Counted from the stretch's first letter, positions 35,770-51,146 are shown. The stretch: DNA of 64,000 nucleotides from Acanthosoma haemorrhoidale (GCA_930367205.1 OV884009.1:95439189-95503188); one strand, 5' to 3'. Notes: a model not told the origin generated them from the sequence alone. Numbers and translations: made by a program.

Positions 35770-38565
35770 ATGTTTGAGGGCTTCAGATCTCAATACGCAA
35801 CTAAATTGAAGTCAGTTCTTTTTACTGGCATTCAACCAGATATTAAAACCTTTCAAATAGTTGTATTTTCAAATTTTTCATTGTGCTTGTATCGAATCAA
35901 CCGTGATTTGTTTTGGTGGTGCATTTGCAATAGTCTTCTTACGCGATCAATTTTTACTCGCAGCTGTTTACTGTTCGGTGCATTAGAACTTGAACATTTG
36001 TCATGTTTGAGGGCTTCAGATCTCAATACGCAACTAAATTGAAGTCAGTTCTTTTTACTGGCATTCAACCAGATATTAAAACCTTTCAAATAGTTGTATT
36101 TTCAAAATTTTCATTGTGCTTGTATCGAATCAACCGTGATTTGTTTTGGTGGGGCATTTGCAATAGTCTTCTTACGCGATCAATTTTTACTCGCAGCTGT
36201 TTACTGTTCGGTGCATTAGAACTTGAACATTTGTCATGTTTGAGGGCTTCAGATCTCAATACGCAACTAAATTGAAGTCAGTTCTTTTTACTGGCATTCA
36301 ACCAGATATTAAAACCTTTCAAATAGTTGTATTTTCAAATTTTTCATTGTGCTTGTATCGAATTAACCGTGATTTTTTTTGGTGGCGCATTTGCAATAGT
36401 CTTCTTACGCGATCAATTTTTACTCGCAGCTGTTTACTGTTCGGTGCATTAGAACTTGAACATTTGTCATGTTTGAGGGCTTCAGATCTCAATACGCAAC
36501 TAAATTGAAGTCAGTTCTTTTTACTGGAATTCAACCAGATATTAAAACCTTTCAAATAGTTGTATTTTCAAAATTTTCATTGTGCTTGTATCGAATCAAC
36601 CGTGATTTGTTTTGGTGGCGCATTTGCAATAGTCTTCTTACGCGATCAATTTTTACTCGCAGCTGTTTACTGTTCGGTGCATTAGAACTTGAACATTTGT
36701 CATGTTTGAGGGCTTCAGATCTCAATACGCAACTAAATTGAAGTCAGTTCTTTTTACTGGCATTCAACCAGATATTAAAACCTTTCAAATAGTTGTATTT
36801 TCAAAATTTTCATTGTGCTTGTATCGAATCAACCGTGATTTGTTTTGGTGGGGCATTTGCAATAGTCTTCTTACGCGATCAATTTTTACTCGCAGCTGTT
36901 TACTGTTCGGTGCATTAGAACTTGAACATTTGTCATGTTTGAGGGCTTCAGATCTCAATACGCAACTAAATTGAAGTCAGTTCTTTTTACTGGCATTCAA
37001 CCAGATATTAAAACCTTTCAAATAGTTGTATTTTCAAAATTTTCATTGTGCTTGTATCGAATCAACCGTGATTTGTTTTGGTGGCGCATTTGCAATAGTC
37101 TTCTTACGCGATCAATTTTTACTCGCAGCTGTTTACTATTCGGTGCATTAGAACTTGAACATTTGTCATGTTTGAGGGCTTCAGATCTCAATACGCAACT
37201 AAATTGAAGTCAGTTCTTTTTATTGGCATTCAACCAGATATTAAAACCTTTCAAATAGTAGTATTTTAAAATTTTTCATTGTGCTTGTATCGAATCAACC
37301 GTGATTTGTTTTGGTGGCGCATTTGCAATAGTCTTCTTACGCGATCAATTTTTACTCGCAGCTGTTTACTGTTCGGTGCATTAGAACTTGAACATTTGTC
37401 ATGTTTGAGGGCTTCAGATCTCAATACGCAACTAAATTGAAGTCAGTTCTTTTTACTGGCATTCAACCAGATATTAAAACCTTTCAAATAGTTGTATTTT
37501 CAAATTTTTCATTGTGCTTGTATCGAATTAACCGTGATTTTTTTTGGTGGCGCATTTGCAATAGTCTTCTTACGCGATCAATTTTTACTCGCAGCTGTTT
37601 ACTGTTCGGTGCATTAGAACTTGAACATTTGTCATGTTTGAGGGCTTCAGATCTCAATACGCAACTAAATTGAAGTCAGTTCTTTTTACTGGCATTCAAC
37701 CAGATATTAAAACCTTTCAAATAGTTGTATTTTCAAAATTTTCATTGTGCTTGTATCGAATCAACCGTGATTTGTTTTGGTGGCGCATTTGCAATAGTCT
37801 TCTTACGCGATCAATTTTTACTCGCAGCTGTTTACTGTTCGGTGCATTAGAACTTGAACATTTGTCATGTTTGAGGGCTTCAGATCTCAATACGCAACTA
37901 AATTGAAGTCAGTTCTTTTTACTGGCATTCAACCAGATATTAAAACCTTTCAAATAGTTGTATTTTCAAAATTTTCATTGTGCTTGTATCGAATCAACCG
38001 TGATTTGTTTTGGTGGGGCATTTGCAATAGTCTTCTTACGCGATCAATTTTTACTCGCAGCTGTTTACTGTTCGGTGCATTAGAACTTGAACATTTGTCA
38101 TGTTTGAGGGCTTCAGATCTCAATACGCAACTAAATTGAAGTCAGTTCTTTTTACTGGCATTCAACCAGATATTAAAACCTTTCAAATAGTTGTATTTTC
38201 AAAATTTTCATTGTGCTTGTATCGAATCAACCGTGATTTGTTTTGGTGGCGCATTTGCAATAGTCTTCTTACGCGATCAATTTTTACTCGCAGCTGTTTA
38301 CTATTCGGTGCATTAGAACTTGAACATTTGTCATGTTTGAGGGCTTCAGATCTCAATACGCAACTAAATTGAAGTCAGTTCTTTTTAATTGCATTCAACC
38401 AGATATTAAAACCTTTCAAATAGTTGTATTTTAAAATTTTTCATTGTGCTTGTATCGAATCAACCGTGATTTGTTTTGGTGGCGCATTTGCAATAGTCTT
38501 CTTACGCGATCAATTTTTACTCGCAGCTGTTTACTGTTCGGTGCATTAGAACTTGAACATTTGTC

Positions 38566-39963
38566 ATGTTTGAGGGCTTCAGATCTCAATACGCAACTAA
38601 ATTGAAGTCAGTTCTTTTTACTGGCATTCAACCAGATATTAAAACCTTTCAAATAGTTGTATTTTCAAATTTTTCATTGTGCTTGTATCGAATCAACCGT
38701 GATTTGTTTTGGTGGCGCATTTGCAATAGTCTTCTTACGCGATCAATTTTTACTCGCAGCTGTTTACTGTTCGGTGCATTAGAACTTGAACATTTGTCAT
38801 GTTTGAGGGCTTCAGATCTCAATACGCAACTAAATTGAAGTCAGTTCTTTTTACTGGCATTCAACCAGATATTAAAACCTTTCAAATAGTTGTATTTTCA
38901 AAATTTTCATTGTGCTTGTATCGAATCAACCGTGATTTGTTTTGGTGGCGCATTTGCAATAGTCTTCTTACGCGATCAATTTTTACTCGCAGCTGTTTAC
39001 TATTCGGTGCATTAGAACTTGAACATTTGTCATGTTTGAGGGCTTCAGATCTCAATACGCAACTAAATTGAAGTCAGTTCTTTTTACTGGCATTCAACCA
39101 GATATTAAAACCTTTCAAATAGTTGTATTTTCAAATTTTTCATTGTGCTTGTATCGAATTAACCGTGATTTGTTTTGGTGGCGCATTTGCAATAGTCTTC
39201 TTACGCGATCAATTTTTACTCGCAGCTGTTTACTGTTCGGTGCATTAGAACTTGAACATTTGTCATGTTTGAGGGCTTCAGATCTCAATACGCAACTAAA
39301 TTGAAGTCAGTTCTTTTTACTGGCATTCAACCAGATATTAAAACCTTTCAAATAGTTGTATTTTCAAATTTTTCATTGTGCTTGTATCGAATCAACCGTG
39401 ATTTGTTTTGGTGGTGCATTTGCAATAGTCTTCTTACGCGATCAATTTTTACTCGCAGCTGTTTACTGTTCGGTGCATTAGAACTTGAACATTTGTCATG
39501 TTTGAGGGCTTCAGATCTCAATACGCAACTAAATTGAAGTCAGTTCTTTTTACTGGCATTCAACCAGATATTAAAACCTTTCAAATAGTTGTATTTTCAA
39601 AATTTTCATTGTGGTTGTATCGAATCAACCGTGATTTGTTTTGGTGGCGCATTTGCAATAGTCTTCTTACGCGATCAATTTTTACTCGCAGCTGTTTACT
39701 ATTCGGTGCATTAGAACTTGAACATTTGTCATGTTTGAGGGCTTCAGATCTCAATACGCAACTAAATTGAAGTCAGTTCTTTTTATTGGCATTCAACCAG
39801 ATATTAAAACCTTTCAAATAGTAGTATTTTAAAATTTTTCATTGTGCTTGTATCGAATCAACCGTGAATTGTTTTGGTGGCGCATTTGCAATAGTCTTCT
39901 TACGCGATCAATTTTTACTCGCAGCTGTTTACTGTTCGGTGCATTAGAACTTGAACATTTGTC
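38566..39963. repeat. Array 2 six-monomer block, partner of 34372-35769
   Basis: The second copy of the six-unit order, offset 18 units. It is followed by a second unit carrying TTTTAAAATTT, which the first copy lacks at this place, so the right end of the duplicated block lies near 39964-40200. Confidence 0.75.
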
Positions 39964-42900
39964 ATGTTTGAGGGCTTCAGATCTCAATACGCAACTAAAT
40001 TGAAGTCAGTTCTTTTTACTGGCATTCAACCAGATATTAAAACCTTTCAAATAGTTGTATTTTAAAATTTTTCATTGTGCTTGTATCGAATCAACCGTGA
40101 TTTGTTTTGGTGGCGCATTTGCAATAGTCTTCTTACGCGATCAATTTTTACTCGCAGCTGTTTACTGTTCGGTGCATTAGAACTTGAACATTTGTCATGT
40201 TTGAGGGCTTCAGATCTCAATACGCAACTAAATTGAAGTCAGTTCTTTTTACTGGCATTCAACCAGATATTAAAACCTTTCAAATAGTTGTATTTTCAAA
40301 ATTTTCATTGTGCTTGTATCGAATCAACCGTGATTTGTTTTGGTGGCGCATTTGCAATAGTCTTCTTACGCGATCAATTTTTACTCGCAGCTGTTTACTG
40401 TTCGGTGCATTAGAACTTGAACATTTGTCATGTTTGAGGGCTTCAGATCTCAATACGCAACTAAATTGAAGTCAGTTCTTTTTACTGGCATTCAACCAGA
40501 TATTAAAACCTTTCAAATAGTTGTATTTTCAAAATTTTCATTGTGCTTGTATCGAATCAACCGTGATTTGTTTTGGTGGCGCATTTGCAATAGTCTTCTT
40601 ACGCGATCAATTTTTACTCGCAGCTGTTTACTATTCGGTGCATTAGAACTTGAACATTTGTCATGTTTGAGGGCTTCAGATCTCAATACGCAACTAAATT
40701 GAAGTCAGTTCTTTTTACTGGCATTCAACCAGATATTAAAACCTTTCAAATAGTTGTATTTTCAAATTTTTCATTGTGCTTGTATCGAATTAACCGTGAT
40801 TTGTTTTGGTGGCGCATTTGCAATAGTCTTCTTACGCGATCAATTTTTACTCGCAGCTGTTTACTGTTCGGTGCATTAGAACTTGAACATTTGTCATGTT
40901 TGAGGGCTTCAGATCTCAATACGCAACTAAATTGAAGTCAGTTCTTTTTACTGGCATTCAACCAGATATTAAAACCTTTCAAATAGTTGTATTTTCAAAT
41001 TTTTCATTGTGCTTGTATCGAATCAACCGTGATTTGTTTTGGTGGCGCATTTGCAATAGTCTTCTTACGCGATCAATTTTTACTCGCAGCTGTTTACTGT
41101 TCGGTGCATTAGAACTTGAACATTTGTCATGTTTGAGGGCTTCAGATCTCAATACGCAACTAAATTGAAGTCAGTTCTTTTTACTGGCATTCAACCAGAT
41201 ATTAAAACCTTTCAAATAGTTGTATTTTCAAATTTTTCATTGTGCTTGTATCGAATCAACCGTGATTTGTTTTGGTGGTGCATTTGCAATAGTCTTCTTA
41301 CGCGATCAATTTTAACTCGCAGCTGTTTACTGTTCGGTGCATTAGAACTTGAACATTTGTCATGTTTGAGGGCTTCAGATCTCAATACGCAACTAAATTG
41401 AAGTCAGTTCTTTTTACTGGCATTCAACCAGATTTTAAAACCTTTCAAATAGTTGTATTTTCAAAATTTTCATTGTGCTTGTATCGAATCAACCGTGATT
41501 TGTTTTGGTGGGGCATTTGCAATAGTCTTCTTACGCGATCAATTTTTACTCGCAGCTGTTTACTGTTCGGTGCATTAGAACTTGAACATTTGTCATGTTT
41601 GAGGGTTTCAGATCTCAATACGCAACTAAATTGAAGTCAGTTCTTTTTACTGGCATTCAACCAGATATTAAAACCTTTCAAATAGTTGTATTTTCAAAAT
41701 TTTCATTGTGCTTGTATCGAATCAACCGTGATTTGTTTTGGTGGCGCATTTGCAATAGTCTTCTTACGCGATCAATTTTTACTCGCAGCTGTTTACTGTT
41801 CGGTGCATTAGAACTTGAACATTTGTCATGTTTGAGGGCTTCAGATCTCAATACGCAACTAAATTGAAGTCAGTTCTTTTTACTGGCATTCAACCAGATA
41901 TTAAAACCTTTCAAATAGTTGTATTTTCAAAATTTTCATTGTGCTTGTATCGAATTAACCGTGATTTGTTTTGGTGGCGCATTTGCAATAGTCTTCTTAC
42001 GCGATCAATTTTTACTCGCAGCTGTTTACTGTTCGGTGCATTAGAACTTGAACATTTGTCATGTTTGAGGGCTTCAGATCTCAATACGCAACTAAATTGA
42101 AGTCAGTTCTTTTTACTGGCATTCAACCAGATATTAAAACCTTTCAAATAGTTGTATTTTCAAATTTTTCATTGTGCTTGTATCGAATCAACCGTGATTT
42201 GTTTTGGTGGTGCATTTGCAATAGTCTTCTTACGCGATCAATTTTTACTCGCAGCTGTTTACTGTTCGGTGCATTAGAACTTGAACATTTGTCATGTTTG
42301 AGGGCTTCAGATCTCAATACGCAACTAAATTGAAGTCAGTTCTTTTTACTGGCATTCAACCAGATATTAAAACCTTTCAAATAGTTGTATTTTCAAATTT
42401 TTCATTGTGCTTGTATCGAATTAACCGTGATTTGTTTTGGTGGCGCATTTGCAATAGTCTTCTTACGCGATCAATTTTTACTCGCAGCTGTTTACTGTTC
42501 GGTGCATTAGAACTTGAACATTTGTCATGTTTGAGGGCTTCAGATCTCAATACGCAACTAAATTGAAGTCAGTTCTTTTTACTGGCATTCAACCAGATAT
42601 TAAAACCTTTCAAATAGTTGTATTTTCTAATTTTTCATTGTGCTTGTATCGAATCAACCGTGATTTGTTTTGGTGGCGCATTTGCAATAGTCTTCTTACG
42701 CGATCAATTTTTACTCGCAGCTGTTTACTGTTCGGTGCATTAGAACTTGAACATTTGTCATGTTTGAGGGCTTCAGATCTCAATACGCAACTAAATTGAA
42801 GTCAGTTCTTTTTACTGGCATTCAACCAGATATTAAAACCTTTCAAATAGTTGTATTTTCAAATTTTTCATTGTGCTTGTATCGAATCAACCGTGATTTG

Positions 42901-43581
42901 TTTTGGTGGCGCATTTGCAATAGTCTTCTTACGCGATCAATTTTTACTCGCAGCTGTTTACTGTTCGGTGCATTAGAACTTGAACATTTGTCATGTTTGA
43001 GGGCTTCAGATCTCAATACGCAACTAAATTGAAGTCAGTTCTTTTTACTGGCATTCAACCAGATATTAAAACCTTTCAAATAGTTGTATTTTCAAAATTT
43101 TCATTGTGCTTGTATCGAATCAACCGTGATTTGTTTTGGTGGGGCATTTGCAATAGTCTTCTTACGCGATCAATTTTTACTCGCAGCTGTTTACTATTCG
43201 GTGCATTAGAACTTGAACATTTGTCATGTTTGAGGGCTTCAGATCTCAATACGCAACTAAATTGAAGTCAGTTCTTTTTACTGGCATTCAACCAGATATT
43301 AAAACCTTTCAAATAGTTGTATTTTCAAAATTTTCATTGTGCTTGTATCGAATCAACCGTGATTTGTTTTGGTGGCGCATTTGCAATAGTCTTCTTACGC
43401 GATCAATTTTTACTCGCAGCTGTTTACTATTCGGTGCATTAGAACTTGAACATTTGTCATGTTTGAGGGCTTCAGATCTCAATACGCAACTAAATTGAAG
43501 TCAGTTCTTTTTATTGGCATTCAACCAGATATTAAAACCTTTCAAATAGTAGTATTTTAAAATTTTTCATTGTGCTTGTAT

Positions 43582-43602
43582 CGAATCAATATGAGATTTG
43601 TT
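43582..43602. repeat. Array 2 unit with 1-bp insertion
   Basis: The usual GAATCAACCGTGATTTG is replaced by GAATCAATATGAGATTTG. This shifts all following units by one base and is one of only three length changes seen in the array. Confidence 0.9.
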
Positions 43603-46600
43603 TTGGTGGCGCATTTGCAATAGTCTTCTTACGCGATCAATTTTTACTCGCAGCTGTTTACTGTTCGGTGCATTAGAACTTGAACATTTGTCATGTTTGA
43701 GGGCTTCAGATCTCAATACGCAACTAAATTGAAGTCAGTTCTTTTTACTGGCATTCAACCAGATATTAAAACCTTTCAAATAGTTGTATTTTCAAATTTT
43801 TCATTGTGCTTGTATCGAATCAACCGTGATTTGTTTTGGTGGCGCATTTGCAATAGTCTTCTTACGCGATCAATTTTTACTCGCAGCTGTTTACTGTTCG
43901 GTGCATTAGAACTTGAACATTTGTCATGTTTGAGGGCTTCAGATCTCAATACGCAACTAAATTGAAGTCAGTTCTTTTTACTGGCATTCAACCAGATATT
44001 AAAACCTTTCAAATAGTTGTATTTTCAAAATTTTCATTGTGCTTGTATCGAATCAACCGTGATTTGTTTTGGTGGCGCATTTGCAATAGTCTTCTTACGC
44101 GATCAATTTTTACTCGCAGCTGTTTACTATTCGGTGCATTAGAACTTGAACATTTGTCATGTTTGAGGGCTTCAGATCTCAATACGCAACTAAATTGAAG
44201 TCAGTTCTTTTTACTGGCATTCAACCAGATATTAAAACCTTTCAAATAGTTGTATTTTCAAATTTTTCATTGTGCTTGTATCGAATTAACCGTGATTTGT
44301 TTTGGTGGCGCATTTGCAATAGTCTTCTTACGCGATCAATTTTTACTCGCAGCTGTTTACTGTTCGGTGCATTAGAACTTGAACATTTGTCATGTTTGAG
44401 GGCTTCAGATCTCAATACGCAACTAAATTGAAGTCAGTTCTTTTTACTGGCATTCAACCAGATATTAAAACCTTTCAAATAGTTGTATTTTCAAATTTTT
44501 CATTGTGCTTGTATCGAATCAACCGTGATTTGTTTTGGTGGTGCATTTGCAATAGTCTTCTTACGCGATCAATTTTTACTCGCAGCTGTTTACTATTCGG
44601 TGCATTAGAACTTGAACATTTGTCATGTTTGAGGGCTTCAGATCTCAATACGCAACTAAATTGAAGTCAGTTCTTTTTACTGGCATTCAACCAGATATTA
44701 AAACCTTTCAAATAGTTGTATTTTCAAAATTTTCATTGTGCTTGTATCGAATCAACCGTGATTTGTTTTGGTGGCGCATTTGCAATAGTCTTCTTACGCG
44801 ATCAATTTTTACTCGCAGCTGTTTACTATTCGGTGCATTAGAACTTGAACATTTGTCATGTTTGAGGGCTTCAGATCTCAATACGCAACTAAATTGAAGT
44901 CAGTTCTTTTTATTGGCATTCAACCAGATATTAAAACCTTTCAAATAGTAGTATTTTAAAATTTTTCATTGTGCTTGTATCGAATCAACCGTGAATTGTT
45001 TTGGTGGCGCATTTGCAATAGTCTTCTTACGCGATCAATTTTTACTCGCAGCTGTTTACTGTTCGGTGCATTAGAACTTGAACATTTGTCATGTTTGAGG
45101 GCTTCAGATCTCAATACGCAACTAAATTGAAGTCAGTTCTTTTTACTGGCATTCAACCAGATATTAAAACCTTTCAAATAGTTGTATTTTCAAATTTTTC
45201 ATTGTGCTTGTATCGAATCAACCGTGATTTGTTTTGGTGGCGCATTTGCAATAGTCTTCTTACGCGATCAATTTTTACTCGCAGCTGTTTACTGTTCGGT
45301 GCATTAGAACTTGAACATTTGTCATGTTTGAGGGCTTCAGATCTCAATACGCAACTAAATTAAAGTCAGTTCTTTTTACTGGCATTCAACCAGATATTAA
45401 AACCTTTCAAATAGTTGTATTTTCAAAATTTTCATTGTGCTTGTATCGAATCAACCGTGATTTGTTTTGGTGGCGCATTTGCAATAGTCTTCTTACGCGA
45501 TCAATTTTTACTCGCAGCTGTTTACTATTCGGTGCATTAGAACTTGAACATTTGTCATGTTTGAGGGCTTCAGATCTCAATACGCAACTAAATTGAAGTC
45601 AGTTCTTTTTACTGGCATTCAACCAGATATTAAAACCTTTCAAATAGTTGTATTTTCAAATTTTTCATTGTGCTTGTATCGAATTAACCGTGATTTGTTT
45701 TGGTGGCGCATTTGCAATAGTCTTCTTACGCGATCAATTTTTACTCGCAGCTGTTTACTGTTCGGTGCATTAGAACTTGAACATTTGTCATGTTTGAGGG
45801 CTTCAGATCTCAATACGCAACTAAATTGAAGTCAGTTCTTTTTACTGGCATTCAACCAGATATTAAAACCTTTCAAATAGTTGTATTTTCAAATTTTTCA
45901 TTGTGCTTGTATCGAATCAACCGTGATTTGTTTTGGTGGCGCATTTGCAATAGTCTTCTTACGCGATCAATTTTTACTCGCAGCTGTTTACTGTTCGGTG
46001 CATTAGAACTTGAACATTTGTCATGTTTGAGGGCTTCAGATCTCAATACGCAACTAAATTGAAGTCAGTTCTTTTTACTGGCATTCAACCAGATATTAAA
46101 ACCTTTCAAATAGTTGTATTTTCAAATTTTTCATTGTGCATGTATCGAATCAACCGTGATTTGTTTTGGTGGTGCATTTGCAATAGTCTTCTTACGCGAT
46201 CAATTTTAACTCGCAGCTGTTTACTGTTCGGTGCATTAGAACTTGAACATTTGTCATGTTTGAGGGCTTCAGATCTCAATACGCAACTAAATTGAAGTCA
46301 GTTCTTTTTACTGGCATTCAACCAGATATTAAAACCTTTCAAATAGTTGTATTTTCAAAATTTTCATTGTGCTTGTATCGAATCAACCGTGATTTGTTTT
46401 GGTGGGGCATTTGCAATAGTCTTCTTACGCGATCAATTTTTACTCGCAGCTGTTTACTGTTCGGTGCATTAGAACTTGAACATTTGTCATGTTTGAGGGC
46501 TTCAGATCTCAATACGCAACTAAATTGAAGTCAGTTCTTTTTACTGGCATTCAACCAGATATTAAAACCTTTCAAATAGTTGTATTTTCAAAATTTTCAT

Positions 46601-47607
46601 TGTGCTTGTATCGAATCAACCGTGATTTGTTTTGGTGGCGCATTTGCAATAGTCTTCTTACGCGATCAATTTTTACTCGCAGCTGTTTACTATTCGGTGC
46701 ATTAGAACTTGAACATTTGTCATGTTTGAGGGCTTCAGATCTCAATACGCAACTAAATTGAAGTCAGTTCTTTTTATTGGCATTCAACCAGATATTAAAA
46801 CCTTTCAAATAGTAGTATTTTAAAATTTTTCATTGTGCTTGTATCGAATCAACCGTGATTTGTTTTGGTGGCGCATTTGCAATAGTCTTCTTACGCGATC
46901 AATTTTTACTCGCAGCTGTTTACTGTTCGGTGCATTAGAACTTGAACATTTGTCATGTTTGAGGGCTTCAGATCTCAATACGCAACTAAATTGAAGTCAG
47001 TTCTTTTTACTGGCATTCAACCAGATATTAAAACCTTTCAAACAGTTGTATTTTCAAATTTTTCATTGTGCTTGTATCGAATCAACCGTGATTTGTTTTG
47101 GTGGCGCATTTGCAATAGTCTTCTTACGCGATCAATTTTTACTCGCAGCTGTTTACTGTTCGGTGCATTAGAACTTGAACATTTGTCATGTTTGAGGGCT
47201 TCAGATCTCAATACGCAACTAAATTGAAGTCAGTTCTTTTTACTGGCATTCAACCAGATATTAAAACCTTTCAAATAGTTGTATTTTCAAAATTTTCATT
47301 GTGCTTGTATCGAATCAACCGTGATTTGTTTTGGTGGCGCATTTGCAATAGTCTTCTTACGCGATCAATTTTTACTCGCAGCTGTTTACTATTCGGTGCA
47401 TTAGAACTTAAACATTTGTCATGTTTGAGGGCTTCAGATCTCAATACGCAACTAAATTGAAGTCAGTTCTTTTTACTGGCATTCAACCAGATATTAAAAC
47501 CTTTCAAATAGTTGTATTTTCAAATTTTTCATTGTGCTTGTATCGAATTAACCGTGATTTGTTTTGGTGGCGCATTTGCAATAGTCTTCTTACGCGATCA
47601 ATTTTTA

Positions 47608-47622
47608 CTCGCAGTTTTACTG
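47608..47622. repeat. Array 2 unit with 2-bp deletion
   Basis: GCAGCTGTTTACTG becomes GCAGTTTTACTG, so the unit is 231 bp long. The open frame of this copy is truncated accordingly. Confidence 0.9.
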
Positions 47623-47884
47623 TTCGGTGCATTAGAACTTGAACATTTGTCATGTTTGAGGGCTTCAGATCTCAATACGCAACTAAATTGAAGTCAGTTC
47701 TTTTTACTGGCATTCAACCAGATATTAAAACCTTTCAAATAGTTGTATTTTCAAATTTTTCATTGTGCTTGTATCGAATCAACCGTGATTTGTTTTGGTG
47801 GCGCATTTGCAATAGTCTTCTTACGCGATCAATTTTAACTCGCAGCTGTTTACTGTTCGGTGCATTAGAACTTGAACATTTGTC

Positions 47885-50800
47885 ATGTTTGAGGGCTTCA
47901 GATCTCAATACGCAACTAAATTGAAGTCAGTTCTTTTTACTGGCATTCAACCAGATATTAAAACCTTTCAAATAGTTGTATTTTCAAAATTTTCATTGTG
48001 CTTGTATCGAATCAACCGTGATTTGTTTTGGTGGTGCATTTGCAATAGTCTTCTTACGCGATTAATTTTTACTCGCAGCTGTTTACTGTTCGGTGCATTA
48101 GAACTTGAACATTTGTCATGTTTGAGGGCTTCAGATCTCAAAACGCAACTAAATTGAAGTCAGTTCTTTTTACTGGCATTCAACCAGATATTAAAACCTT
48201 TCAAATAGTTGTATTTTCAAAATTTTCATTGTGCTTGTATCGAATCAACCGTGATTTGTTTTGGTGGTGCATTTGCAATAGTCTTCTTACGCGATCAATT
48301 TTAACTCGCAGCTGTTTACTGTTCGGTGCATTAGAACTTGAACATTTGTCATGTTTGAGGGCTTCAGATCTCAATACGCAACTAAATTGAAGTCAGTTCT
48401 TTTTACTGGCATTCAACCAGATATTAAAACCTTTCAAATAGTTGTATTTTCAAAATTTTCATTGTGCTTGTATCGAATCAACCGTGATTTGTTTTGGTGG
48501 TGCATTTGCAATAGTCTTCTTACGCGATCAATTTTTACTCGCAGCTGTTTACTGTTCGGTGCATTAGAACTTGAACATTTGTCATGTTTGAGGGCTTCAG
48601 ATCTCAATACGCAACTAAATTGAAGTCAGTTCTTTTTACTGGAATTCAACCAGATATTAAAACCTTTCAAATAGTTGTATTTTCAAAATTTTCATTGTGC
48701 TTGTATCGAATCAACCGTGATTTGTTTTGGTGGCGCATTTGCAATAGTCTTCTTACGCGATCAATTTTTACTCGCAGCTGTTTACTATTCGGTGCATTAG
48801 AACTTGAACATTTGTCATGTTTGAGGGCTTCAGATCTCAATACGCAACTAAATTGAAGTCAGTTCTTTTTACTGGCATTCAACCAGATATTAAAACCTTT
48901 CAAATAGTTGTATTTTCAAATTTTTCATTGTGCTTGTATCGAATCAACCGTGATTTGTTTTGGTGGCGCATTTGCAATAGTCTTCTTACGCGATCAATTT
49001 TTACTCGCAGCGGTTTACTGTTCGGTGCATTAGAACTTGAACATTTGTCATGTTTGAGGGCTTCAGATCTCAATACGCAACTAAATTGAAGTCAGTTCTT
49101 TTTACTGGCATTCAACCAGATATTAAAACCTTTCAAATAGTTGTATTTTCAAAATTTTCATTGTGCTTGTATCGAATCAACCGTGATTTGTTTTGGTGGC
49201 GCATTTGCAATAGTCTTCTTACGCGATCAATTTTTACTCGCAGCTGTTTACTGTTTGGTGCATTAGAACTTGAACATTTGTCATGTTTGAGGGCTTCAGA
49301 TCTCAATACGCAACTAAATTGAAGTCAGTTCTTTTTACTGGCATTCAACCAGATATTAAAACCTTTCAAATAGTTGTATTTTCAAATTTTTCATTGTGCT
49401 TGTATCGAATCAACCGTGATTTGTTTTGGTGGCGCATTTGCAATAGTCTTCTTACGCGATCAATTTTTACTCGCAGCTGTTTACTATTCGGTGCATTAGA
49501 ACTTGAACATTTGTCATGTTTGAGGGCTTCAGATCTCAATACGCAACTAAATTGAAGTCAGTTCTTTTTACTGGCATTCAACCAGATATTAAAACCTTTC
49601 AAATAGTTGTATTTTCAAATTTTTCATTGTGCTTGTATCGAATCAACCGTGATTTGTTTTGGTGGCGCATTTGCAATAGTCTTCTTACGCGATCAATTTT
49701 TACTCGCAGCTGTTTACTGTTCGGTGCATTAGAACTTGAACATTTGTCATGTTTGAGGGCTTCAGATCTCAATACGCAACTAAATTGAAGTCAGTTCTTT
49801 TTACTGGCATTCAACCAGATATTAAAACCTTTCAAATAGTTGTATATTCAAATTTTTCATTGTGCTTGTATCGAATCAACCGTGATTTGTTTTGGTGGTG
49901 CATTTGCAATAGTCTTCTTACGCGATCAATTTTTACTCGCAGCTGTTTACTGTTCGGTGCATTAGAACTTGAACATTTGTCATGTTTGAGGGCTTCAGAT
50001 CTCAATACACAACTAAATTGAAGTCAGTTCTTTTTACTGGCATTCAACCAGATATTAAAACCTTTCAAATAGTTGTATTTTCAAAATTTTCATTGTGCTT
50101 GTATCGAATCAACCGTGATTTGTTTTGGTGGTGCATTTGCAATAGTCTTCTTACGCGATCAATTTTTACTCGCAGCTGTTTACTGTTCGGTGCATTAGAA
50201 CTTGAACATTTGTCATGTTTGAGGGCTTCAGATCTCAATACGCAACTAAATTGAAGTCAGTTCTTTTTACTGGCATTCAACCAGATATTAAAACCTTTCA
50301 AATAGTTGTATTTTCAAAATTTTCATTGTGCTTGTATCGAATCAACCGTGATTTGTTTTGGTGGCGCATTTGCAATAGTCTTCTTACGCGATCAATTTTT
50401 ACTCGCAGCTGTTTACTATTCGGTGCATTAGAACTTGAACATTTGTCATGTTTGAGGGCTTCAGATCTCAATACGCAACTAAATTGAAGTCAGTTCTTTT
50501 TATTGGCATTCAACCAGATATTAAATCCTTTCAAATAGTAGTATTTTAAAATTTTTCATTGTGCTTATATCGAATCAACCGTGATTTGTTTTGGTGGCGC
50601 ATTTGCAATTGTCTTCTTACGCGATCAATTTTTACTCGCAGCTGTTTACTGTTCGGTGCATTAGAACTTGAACATTTGTCATGTTTGAGGGCTTCAGATC
50701 TTAATACGCAACTAAATTGAAGTCAGTTCTTTTTACTGGCATTCAACCAGATATTAAAACCTTTCAAATAGTTGTATTTTCAAATTTTTCATTGTGCTTG

Positions 50801-51146
50801 TATCGAATCAACCGTGATTTGTTTTGGTGGTGCATTTGCAATAGTCTTCTTACGTAATCAATTTTTACTCGCAGCTGTTTACTGTTCGGTGCATTAGAAC
50901 TTGAACATTTGTCATGTTTGAGGGCTTCAGATCTCAATACGCAACTAAATTGAAGTCAGTTCTTTTTACTGGCATTCAACCAGATATTAAAACCTTTCAA
51001 ATAGTTGTATTTTCAAAATTTTCATTGTGCTTGTATCGAATCAACCGTGATTTGTTTTGGTGGTGCATTTGCAATAGTCTTCTTACGCGATCAATTTTAA
51101 CTCGCAGCTGTTTACTGTTCGGTGCATTAGAACTTGAACATTTGTC
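47885..51146. repeat. Array 2 14-mer higher-order repeat, copy 1 (3262 bp)
   Basis: Fourteen units whose private markers recur exactly 3262 bp later. They are CTCAAAACGC in the unit boundary near 48140 (again 51402), TACTGGAATTCAACC near 48640 (51902), TACTGTTTGGTGC near 49253 (52515), TTGTATATTC near 49843 (53105), GCTTATATCG near 50564 (53826), GCAATTGTCTTC near 50606 (53868) and TTACGTAATC near 50853 (54115). Copies 1 and 2 are directly adjacent, so this is a true tandem higher-order repeat. Confidence 0.85.
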
